In this document: one piece after another, positions 43,101 through 55,100 of the stretch | Layout of the letters: each line of letters opens with the position of its first letter | Position numbering within the stretch: position 1 is the first letter of the stretch | From: Sympetrum striolatum | Lineage: Eukaryota; Arthropoda; Insecta; Odonata; Libellulidae | Direction: 5' to 3' | Assembly: GCA_947579665.1 (NCBI GenBank) | Contig: OX388347.1 | Span: 21,072,562 to 21,136,561, forward strand | Length of the DNA stretch: 64,000 bases | Notes under the pieces: generated by a model | What the model was told of the DNA's origin: nothing | What the model saw: the letters and a program-made list of their open reading frames with translations, nothing else | Databases searched by the model: none | Position numbers and translations under genes: made by a program

Positions 43101-46100
43101 ACAAAGATATTTTGATAGAATATTAATACGCTTATTTGTAATTAAAATACGAAGTTTCAGAATATTTGTATGAAACGATAAAAAGTTGTTGTCGATTTTG
43201 TGAAACAACTTTTTCTCGGAAATGCATAGCCGTAGAAATACAAAATTGGGTTCGTTAGAAAGATTTCGAAATGAGTTTTCACGGTAAATAATTATTTTTC
43301 ACTACAAGTTAGCGGATTTTTTTATACGAATTAATATTTAACGCCGAGATTTGAAACTTTTGAGCAGTGTTGCCGTGTTGATGTCTTCGGGAGTTCCTAA
43401 CCTCCCAATCTCGCCCTGCTCTTTCTTTGTCTCATTTTTCAGCTGCGATAACATCGTTTTATCTGAAAAAATCAAAATTAAAGTACTAACACCTCAAATT
43501 CACCCAAGCGCCTTCAGTTGAGCTTTAGTAATATTGCTGTACTGACTGTGTGGTAGTTTTTCGTTAGCTTCTATAAGGCAATATATGCTGCATAATAAGT
43601 GCATCAATGATAATTTTCACGGAGAATTTTTATTCACAACAATCGTTACATTTGACATACGTTTTCGAATGTTCATTACAGACAGGTTTTCGCACACTTT
43701 TCTAGTTTTTCTTCTCCTTCTTATCAATTGCTTATAGCACAGGTGACAGCTCCCAGTGATCTTCTTTCTCCCGGAGCTGTCCGATGTAGATGCACTAAGA
43801 GTAGAATCCTCCGCAATAACTGGCTGCCCGATAACACTTTCAATCGCTATCTTTGTTGTAATATTGCGCATAACTTGCAAATTTTGTGATCTTTGCTAAA
43901 TTACTGGCTTCGCTAGTTCTTCACTTAATTTTCGCATAAATCTACGTCGTTGGTTGGTTTTTGACGTCAGCATTTCGTTGTTTTCATAGTATATCCGATA
44001 GGATGCAAAAGTAGCTACGTCGATTATATTGAAAAACATAGCTAGCGGCCATCTCAAAGTGCGGCGTTTTGTTGTATACCTAGTAATCATCTTGTCCATT
44101 GTATCACCTCCAGATTTAAACTTATTGTAATACAAAATTATGTGGGGCTTCTTCTTACCACTTTCACAAATATTTATATCAGAATGCATCGTTGAAATTA
44201 AAATAACTGCTTTCCCCTTCTTTGGGACATAGGAGCAAATAAATACTCTTTAGTGGAAATTAATTATTGTTCTTCAAATAGCCTTTGCACGAAAAAATTC
44301 TAAGAAAAAAGAAAGTGACACTATGTTTTATGTATTCTACATAAACCTGTGAAGCGTTCGGCTCACTCGGTAATGTATCGACCAAAAGAATGCCAGGAGT
44401 AGCACTGAAGCACAGATGTTCAGTTTCTACGAAAAATAAGGGTAAGAAAGATGATCAATAAGATAAGATAATAAGGAAAAATACGAAACGTAATTGATAT
44501 GATTAGGCGTAGCTTCGCAGTCCATGGCGATAGAAAGAATCCTCTAAGAGGGGCGGAGTGTTCAAAAGCACGAGATGCAAGACCAATAATTCGGCAACAC
44601 TGCTGCACAACTGCGAATCCCGGCGTTAAATATAAATTCGTATAAAAAAATCCGCTAACTTGTAGTGAAAAATAATTATTAACCGTGAAAACTCATTTCG
44701 AAATCTTTCTAACGAAGCCAATTTTGTATTTCTACGACTATCCACTTGCAAGAAAAAGTTGTTTTACAAAATCGACAACAACTTTTTATCGTTTCATACA
44801 AATATTCTGAAACTTCGTATTTTAATTACCAATAAGCGTATTAGTATTCTATCAAAATATCTTTGTGATTGAAGAAATAGTTTTTGAGGAACAAACGTTC
44901 AAAAAGAGCACTCCGTGAAACAGCTCGTAAAAATGGGCACTTTTCCGTTCCATCTATGATAAATACCAAATGTTATAAAAACAGAAATGATTAGCTTATA
45001 TGGTTACACGCGCAATAGAACGTACTAAACTTTGATGCCACTTGTTATTTTGTGCAATTTCTACTTTACATTTTACAAGACTTCAAATTTGAATATTTAA
45101 TGGAAAAAAAGGAATTCAGGCGTCAAGAACCGAAGAATAAACATACCTTTCTTATTTTGTTAATTGTAGAAGTTCTAACTCGTCAAATGATATAAAAATT
45201 ACTTTAATACCTTCATAAAATATCTATTTATTAAATAAAATGTCCAGAGAACGAATTCCTTTACAAATGTGCTCAAAAATGAGATCTAAAGAGGTGGGTA
45301 CCCGGGTACCCCGGGTGCCCAACAACGTAGGTAAAGTTGGGTGCCTACACAAGGGTTAATATGAAAAGGAGATAACAAATTTTCAATTAGTATATATTTG
45401 AGAGCTGATTTATAAGTGGATTAAATTTAAATTTTATTTTATAAATTATAAGTTAACTGTTTTTCTAGAATGCTATCTTGAATAATGTCCAAAAAATATT
45501 TTTTATGTCAATAATTTTAACCAATGAAATGAAGGGATCTCCTAAAATATTCTTAATCAGTCGCAACTCCTCTATTTTGAATTCAATGAGCATTTTTCAT
45601 CAAGTAAAATTTTATGCTATAAAATGCAAAAACCATGAGTGATTTGTTGCCCTTTATGAAGAAAAATTTATGTAGAGATATATTTATGATAGAATTAGTT
45701 AAAGAATGAAGTAAAAGATTCAGGTAATTCATTCAGCGGTATGATCCAATATGGAGATAGCATTGCCAGTATGTTGGATATGAAAGTAGGCAATAATGAT
45801 ATTTACATTAAGTTAAATACATTTCAAAAATTAAATTTAATGAAATAACCAATTTGATTTCCAGAGTCATCTGCAAACTTTATTTGACTGGCAAAAAACT
45901 CTTGACAGACTTAATATGAAGGCTCAGATGTTACTTGAAACTTGTGCAGACTCGAGAATTTCCAATGCCATCACTCAGTTGACAACAAAATATAATACAT
46001 TGCTGTCTTTGGCTAAGGAAATCATGAAAAGGCTGGAGCTGCACTATCAGGTAATATAAAAAAGTCATATCTCAAATTTATTTTATTAACCTATAAATGC

Positions 46101-49100
46101 AAAATTAAGGAAAGTGTTTTCCTGAAGGATGCCAGTTAAGATATTTTGTGTAATATAAGAAACTCTTGTTTCTTGCTTTACTAAATAGTGCTCTTCATTG
46201 TTTATAAACATTTCATTGATCTAACTCAAATGACTGCTCTTTCTTTAGGAACATCAACAGCATAATACTTTGTACCAAGAATGTCAAGATTGGTTGGACC
46301 GCACTAGAGAAAAATTAAATGAATGCTTAGAAATTCCAAATACCTTGAATGAGGTAAAGAATAAATTACAAGTTGTGCGTGGCATTCGTCAATCTCTTGA
46401 GCAAGGACAAAATAAGTTAAGGTATATATGATTTTACTTTATTATTTACATCAAATGCTAGGGGTTAATGAAATGTTTGTTCAATTGAAATACCTCTAGC
46501 TTTCTTGTGATGCATAATAATAGTCTGTGTAAAGGGTAAATACATTTTTGTATTGGTTTGATTTAATGTTATGTGTACTTCAGAAATTCTTCACAGGTTC
46601 CCAGCCGGGTCAATTTGTTAGTAAAAACTGATGTTTTGGCTACATATTGACCCAATTGAGAACCCATGAAGAATTTCTGAAAAGGATTCACTGCAAAAAC
46701 ATTCGACTTTTCTTTGTTATGTATATGGTTAATATAATGTTATGTTTGTGATTTCTATAACATCCAAATTGGTAGTATGATAATGTATAGTCCTTTTGCC
46801 AAATAGTGGCAGATATTCTGTTTACAGTGCAGGTGGGCCTATTCCTACTCAAAAAATATGAGAGGCAGTAGTTCTTGAGAGGGGAGGCAGGCGCAAACAA
46901 AGTATGCTACAAACCAAAATTGGTTACTGCACAAGAGGCATGGCTGGCAATTACCCCTCAAAAGTTTCTTATCTCCTCCACTTTTCTTCCCCTCAGGTGA
47001 CATCATCTGCCACCATGGGCGTACCCAGCTTTTGGCCTGGGGGGGGGGGGGGTAAATTAGAAATGCAGAAGGGCCTAGGGGGGGTCTGCCGCTATTTGAC
47101 ATAAAGACTATAGCTTAAATTATTGATTAATTTTTACAACTAACATCTATGGCTTTAGTTATCATTGCTTGCAAGTCTTCTTAAGCTCAAGATTTATATA
47201 AGGAGCCATTACTTCTTATCATGGAAATAAATCTGTTCTAGGATGATTTTCCCTGATGCATGAGTTCGATAAGGAAGAAAATGATTAATTATCCTTCCAC
47301 ATTTTTAAAAACTTTCTGAACATCTCATAATACTTTGTTCTTCTTTCTTACAGATATGCATTGGAGTTGAAGGAAAAGGTTATACTTAACACAGAACAGA
47401 GCGGTGCTGCAAAGTTGCAGGAAGATACTGATAACCTGAAACAAGAATTTGAAAAGTTGATGACTGATGTTCAAGAAACAAGACAAAAACTGACAAATAG
47501 AGCCTCTCAGCTGGAAGAAATTCATAAGGTATTGTATTAAATGTTCATTGGCATTAATTTGCTCTTCAAAATGAATAGTGTATAAGAATTTGTATAAATT
47601 TTGTAGGCTTACAAGCTTCTGTCAGACTGGGTGGATGAAATTGAGATGAAGGTGAAGTCTGATGAAGGAGATTTGCTGAATGACTTAAGTGGTAAACGTG
47701 CCACTTTGGAAAAGTTCCGTGCCATTCAAAGGGACATTCTTGGTCAGAAAGAAACTGTAGATCGTGTAAAAGAGCGAATTGCTGGCGATAAAATGATTCC
47801 AGCTGGAGACTATGAGTCAACACTTAAAAAATATGATGATCTACAAAATCTAGTCAGCAACAAGATTGATGTAAGTGATTAAAAATATTTTTCTTACCTA
47901 ATAGGCACTATCTGTTGACTACCATTATTTATCTTTCAACCTCTCTACTTAAGAAAAACTCTCCTGCTAAGAAGCTTATATTTTGAATTTGTTATGTATT
48001 ATGCCTGTATTTTGAATCTATTAATATATTATTTTATTTTAAAATTCTTTTCATTCAAAAATATGCTAGTTTAAGAGTCCTGTAAAATATTTTATTTTAA
48101 ATAGTTTAAATTATCTTATCTTTTGGATGAAAATTATTAGAATTTAGAATTGTTTATGTATTAATGGATTTTTCTGTGCTTGAATTACCTTACATCAAAT
48201 TACTTGCATTTTAATTTTCCGGATGTGGATTTTTTGTTTAATCAATATGTAGACACTGGAGCAGCAAGTGAAGGAGCATGCTGATTATAAGCAGATGCTA
48301 AATGATGCTATTGACTGGGTTAGAAAGACAAGAATAGAGATTCAGCAAATAAGTGATCCTCATGGTGAGAAGGAGCAGACTATTGCCAAAGATAAGAGGA
48401 TTAAAGAAATTGGAGAAACTCTCTCAGAAGGTATAGTAAAATTGAATGATAACATTTTCATTGTTTTCCCTCTTGTTTTCATGTTCATAATGTCCGCAGT
48501 AACAGTCACCTGGTACCCTTCTTTTAATTTCATTGTTTATCATATCTTTATAAAGCAAAATATATGAAAATATCTATAAAAGGTTGTATTGAAAACTCAT
48601 TATAACGTTCAATGATAAAATATTAATTATGTTTTCAGTAACTTCATATTTTGTAAAACTATTTAAGTTAAGAAATAAATCTCTTAGGTATTTGTAATCA
48701 TGATTAGCATACCTCGCAGGTACACTCACTCACATGTAATATAATCTATCTTTTGCTGGTATCATGGAGAGATGGTTGAAAAAATTTTTTGATTGTACAT
48801 TCATCTTCTTAACTTTAGGTGAAAAGATGCTCAATAAAGTATACGAGTTGAGTGAGGTAGTAATGAACACCACTGGTGCTGAAGGAAAAGATACTATAAA
48901 ACAAGAAATCCGGCAGCTTAAATCTGACTGGGATGGTCTCAACAATATCTACAAAGACTCTCAAAAAATGCTGGTTAAGTGCATCAGTGCCTGGAATGAC
49001 TTTGCTTCAACATCCCAAAAAATGAAAGATTGGTTAAATGACTTTGAGAAGAGGGTTGAAGTGGAAACTCAAAGAGAAAACAAAACCACTGATGATTTAC

Positions 49101-52100
49101 AAAAATGCAGGGTATTTCTACTTCTTACTTTTATCTCATTCATTAAAGCTAATATATAGTTGTAGCATTCAGCATACAGAGGCAATTTTAATTCCAGCTG
49201 CTATTACAGTAAAATAGTGTTTAAAATTGATTTTTCAGGCCTTACTTCAAGAGGCACAGCAGCATAAAGTTTTGATGGAGGAATTGAATGACAGATGTGA
49301 AGTGCTGATGGAGTTAAGTGCATGTAGTTGGGTGCGGGATCAATCTGTACAACTTCAAGGAGTATACACTAATCTCCTTACAACTGTGCAGGTACTGGGT
49401 GCTTTATTTTTAATAAAATATATTAGGTGTATCTTTCATTCTAACGTATTTAATGGTCTACTGAAAACATTTGATGGCTAAATAACATTTTTGGCAATAA
49501 TTTTAATAATTAAAAATATATTTGAGTCTTCATCAAACGTTTTTCATTTATAATTATATGTCAAATACATGGATAAAGTTTTAGAAGTTTGTTAACATTA
49601 AGTTATGCTTATAAGGCTGAAAATAACTGGAATGGTCTTTCTAAAATATGATGATCATAGATGAAAATATTCTCTCAGAAAACATGAAGAAGTGTTGAAT
49701 GAATTAGCTTTCACTTATGACTACAGGTTGTTTTAGTTCATTATTCATCCTGTGAAATAGTATGTAATAAATTATTCTTTATGACAGGGACTTGTATCAC
49801 GAGTAGAAAAGAACTTGTCAGATCTCACAGAATTTATGAAAGCCAAGGAAGAGTTTGATTCTTGGCTGAAACGAGCTCATGGAACTGTACAAGATTGTAT
49901 AGGAGTTGGTGATGAAGACTCTACTAAGGACAAGCTGGAGACCATCAAAGTAAATATTAAAATACTATATTCTGGTTATTTTTGAATTTATTTTGTAAAT
50001 AAATGTTTGTTTTATAAAGTGATGTCTTTTAGTTATTCATCCAGATTGAGAATGAAATCTGTTCAAAGAAATCTTGTTTTTTAGCTGAGATTAAGTTTTT
50101 TGAAGTAAACTTCAATTTGAGAATTTAGAGAAGAGAATTCTTATAAGCTTTCAAAACTTACAGAATTATTCATTTCATACTACAGAACCAGGAAACATCT
50201 TCAAAAACACGAAACTTGTATATAATGCAATATGTCATGCCAGTAATGTAGCATTATCTTTTATTTGTATATATTTTTTTACTGTATCTGGTATCACTTT
50301 TATTAAAAGAATTTTGAGGAATTATTCTCCATTTCTGTGAGAAGTAGAATACTATCTCAAGTATGATTCCTAGTGAAACTTATTTAGTTTATAATTTTAT
50401 ATCTTCCTATATTTGTATTAATACTGCCTGCTCAAATAATTGTATAACTTTTATAGCTGGTCTCTACAAGAATGAGTGAGGGACAGCACTTAATGACAGT
50501 GCTTCAAGATGTATTTGCAAAGGCTGTGAATAATACTCCTAGCGACCAGCAAGACACTATCAGAGATGACATGGCTTATCTGCACAATAGCTGGGATCAG
50601 CTGAGTATGGATGTAAATTCAACTATGGCTCAGTTGAAGGTAATTATTTTTCAATTACCTATGTTAGGTCTTCTTGCATCCATTTTTTGAGAATATAAAT
50701 TTGAACTTAAAGTTGAATTGATTTTAATGGGAAGAAGTAAATCTTCCCATTAAAATCAATTTGGGCTTTAGCATCAACTTGATTGTTAATCTGTATAATG
50801 AGAATTGAACAAAACATGCTTAATTTAAAGGGAGCAATACAGAAATTTCAGGGAGTGTGTCTGTTTCTTCTCATAAAGTAGTAAGGCATAAGTTAAATAA
50901 TTAACAACTTTCTTTGAACTTAGGCTGCCAAGAATAGATGGGAAGATTATAATGAAGCTAAGTCAAGCCTTGAGAAATGGCTGAAAGTAAAGGAAGAAAT
51001 GCTGAAGAGAAGCAGTGATACCAAAGCAGAACTTGGAGAAATGAAAACTTTCATTGAGCGATTCAAGGTATTTACTATTTTTAAACATTTTATTTAATTA
51101 CATATTTACATTGAAAATTAATAAAATACAAGAAATATCATAAAACTAGGCAACCTTCCTTGTGCCTCAGAATGCCAAAGTATGTTTCAAAATAAAAAAA
51201 CGATTTATTCATTACTTTATTGAAAATCTAATTTGTTTTGAGGGCTGGGAGGGAAATAGTTGGACAAAGTGTTTGTTTAGAGAATTATGTGACATGAGAA
51301 GAAAGAAGCTTTTGTTAATATTCCAAAATGGCTTGATAATAAGAAACTTTGTCTAAAAATAAAATAAAATATAGATTATTATTATTTAATGAATTCAGAT
51401 ATCCCCAATTACTCTCTTTTTACAAAAACACAAAAGGCAAACACCTACAACCATATCCTAGTTAGGAATAACCCTGTTTGCTGCATCTTGGATCCAGGAT
51501 CTTGGTATTACAGAGTTAGCATTCCAACAATTTCACAATTGAGGTCATTTAATAGTAGATACCAAATATAATGGTAGATGTTGAATATAATTTTTTTTGT
51601 ACCGAAACAGTTTTGATTTTCTGTTTCCTGTATACTATTTTAGTAATACCAGGAAATATATATTTTGTACACTCCATGCATTAATGGAACAATGCCTACA
51701 CTACAACATTTGAAAATTTCAGCACATGGAGGATGAAGTGAACGCCAAACTTGTGGATGTGGAGCATTTGCAGTCGGAAGCAACGGAACTCTCACGGTGG
51801 GCTAACAAACCAGCTATACTGGAAGAAATGATGAGGCTGAGAGCACGATGGGAGCAACTTCCAAGTCAGTGTAGTGCACATCGCAAAAATCTTGAAGAAG
51901 AAATGCAAGTAAGTGCCACTTACAGAAAATATGGTTAAAAATGTGAAAACTAAGCCTGCATTTATTCAAGGGTTTAAGTTGTTAATTATTGATAAATTAT
52001 AGGAGAATTTCATTGGATTTGTGTGATTGTGTTAATTTTGAGCTCTTTTCCATTAATTGCAAGCATGTTATGATCATAATGTTAAATGATCATATAATTA

Positions 52101-55100
52101 GGCAATTAAACAGCTTTATTCCCTTATGTTATGATTCTAGAAAAGAATTAAATTCAAGTTCTCTGGCTGTACTTCGTGGAACAACATTAGAAATGATAAA
52201 CAAACTTGGTAATTTTAGAAGAGAATTATGTAAATTTTAAATTATATACTTCTATGGCGGCATTTTAGGAGTTCCTATTGCCATATGGAGATTGTTGTTT
52301 GTCTATGATTAGTGTAACTAATATCTCAACAGTAGTTCTCCAAAAAAGTTAATTTTTGGCATCACTTTTTTATTTTAGGCTAACATGGCTTATCAGCAAT
52401 CATTGCGAGACACAGAAAAATGGATTCTGGAGGTGCACTTCCAGCTCATGGCTCATAATTCCCTTTACATTACTAATAAAGTGCAAACCCAAGAGCAGTT
52501 GTCACAACATGAGGTTTGTGTTTTATCCTAGCATGTTAATTTCTATTCCTGTGTGATTTTAAATTTTTTACTGAAGTAATTTTAATTGAATACAGGCACT
52601 CTTAGAAGATATACAGAAATATCAGTCTACTTTGGATGACCTGAAGGCCAAAGGACATGGGCAAATTGAGAGATACCAGTCGACTACTCCATCCATCAAA
52701 GACGTAATTTTAACTCAGCTCCACAATGTGCAAGACAGCTACAAATCTCTTTTATCAACAGCTATTCAAATTAAAGTAGGTATTTCAGCTAGAGTTCTTG
52801 CTTGGCACCCTACTTTTAATAGCTTAATTTTATAATTCTTTTCATTTCCAGCATGATGATGATTTTAATTTTTCATGGAATTACTAATTGTTCCTAAAAT
52901 TTTTAAGGTGATTTTGCTTCCGTTTAGTCTTGAGTACTCAAAGATTTTCAAGATATCAGGAAAAATTCGGTTCCCTTGAGCTGTTATTACCATAAGTTGC
53001 ATTCACTTATTCAGTTATTATTAATATAAATGACATATGATTATTCTTATTTTATTAATATTTGTGACACTTATTCAATCAAGTATTCAAAATATCAATG
53101 ATCTTATAAAGATTAAATAAAGGTTTCTGTCAGATTTAGAAGCATTTCATGACTTTAGATTATTTGGAAAAACTAAATTGGTAATTTTTGTCGAACATTT
53201 TCTATTAATTTTTCATTTAAGTGGTAAACATGCTCATATTTTGAACCAATAAATGATATTCTGCAAATGTATAAGCTTTCAATAATATAAATTTGGGTGT
53301 AAAGTATAAAAGAAGTTACATGTACTTTATGGTTGTTTATAGGAGATCAAATGGTTCTTTTGGTAGAGGTAGTGTCAATCAATTAGATTATTTCAGTTCA
53401 GTTCAGCTTTCAGACCATAGTTCCAGAAATGTCATCATTATCTGACTTTTTCACTCATAAAATTCTGGTCTGGCACTTATATATTTTTTGGTGTAGGTTA
53501 GTGATTGATAAATTAAGTTGAAAAGGTGATTGTACTCAAGATATTAGTTGAAAAAAAAAAATTTCCACCATTTGGTAAAATTTAATGAAAATGCTATTAT
53601 TTAAATTCCATTACTTACCTTAAATCTAGTTTTTAATTTCTTACTTCCAAGTGATATAATTATACCTGCTGCTTATTATAGCGGAAATAATTTATGCAAA
53701 TAATTTTTGTAAATTGTGAAGTTCTCAGTCTCAAAGAAAAATGATTAGGGTGTGAAACTATTCTTAAATATTCATTTATATCATCATTCCTTCCTCAGAA
53801 CCGTCTTCTTGAGTCTCTAGCAAAATTCCAAGAGTATGAAGATACTCTAGAAAGCATAATGCGAAATTTAGATACATATGAGCCTATCATTATCGAAGAA
53901 GTTGAATCTACAACTGATGATCTGCAAACAGCTCAGCAGCAACTTGACAATGTCCGTGTAAGTAATCTAAGCTGTATCACATCATTAGTCCTAGTTTAAT
54001 ATCTTCATCCAATTAAAATTATGGAATTTCATCCCACAAATTCACTTAGATGACATTTCATTAATATCCAAATACCTATCTATCTAAACCCAGAAATCCT
54101 TGTCTAAATGGCAATCATCATGAAGGAAAAGTTTGATTATTTAATATTATATTACTAATCCCTTCAGTTAGCCTTTTAAATATTTTATATTTATTACTTC
54201 AAATATTTGAAACTAGTATTTGTCTCTGAAAATATTATTCTCTCTGATTATTGAAATGTTCTCTGTAAAACATTGATTTTTTTACATTTCACCATTTTAA
54301 AGGGGCTCCACAATAAACTGCAAGCTGAAAAGGCTAGACTTGCAACTGCTGTCCAAGCATGTGAAGCAGCTGCTGCATGCATATCGAGACCCAGTAGCCC
54401 CCAGGATACAGTTCCTGCTCCTATCCCAGATGAGGAAATCACAGTCAGAACTAGACTGGAAGACATACTTGATCAGGTATTTAATGCAAAGTACTGAGTT
54501 GATAATGGTATGGTGGTTGTACTCAAAGGATGCACATCATTGTTTCCTCGTTTTTGTCTACAATGAGTCCATCCTTTCCTAGAATGCAGAAATAGGGGAT
54601 TGGGTTGAATGAATTGGATAAACAGAAACAACTTCCTTGTTTTCATGTGAGAGATTGCTACTGGGTGATCATGAGTTTCCCCTCTCTTTTCCTAACTTCT
54701 GCTCATTTGGATGCATCCATGTCCACTATAACCCAAATTTTATCTTTCATTAATTTCATTTGAGTTAAGGCATTTATTTACTATTCTGATTACTCTCATT
54801 TGATATTTTTAATTTTGATTCATTATTTTTGCCTTTCTACAACTCAGTGGAGTTATCTGTAAAAGAATGAATGATGACTAAGTAAGTGAACAGGATAGAT
54901 AGGCCGAGTTGACATTTTTTCTTTAACTTTACTTTATAATTTTCCCTCATACTTTATTCTGTTTTATCATACTAAATTAAATGAGAAAAATCAGTTAAAA
55001 ATAAATATTATTAAATGTTAAGGATTGCTTTGTTGTGTAATTAATGATATAATATCAAAGACTTAGCTTGGCTTAGCATGCAATAATTTGTAAGCAGGGT

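Larger units (their letters stand above)
42435..45359 (-). mobile_element. piggyBac element with long inverted arms, TTAA duplication
   Basis: TTAA at 42435-42438 and 45356-45359 flanks an element (42439-45355) with perfect 17-bp termini CCCTTGTGTAGGCACCC. Internal to these, both ends carry GGGCACCCGGGGTACCCGGG and then several hundred more bases of inverted homology. A 1.2-kb centre holds the C-terminal part of a piggyBac transposase on the minus strand. It is inserted in the x56-x57 intron, antisense to the gene. The transposase core is missing, so the copy is non-autonomous. Confidence 0.95.

Noticed and set aside
46845..47104. Overlapping open frames around the G run
   Set aside because: They are produced by low-complexity G/C sequence and show no protein family features.
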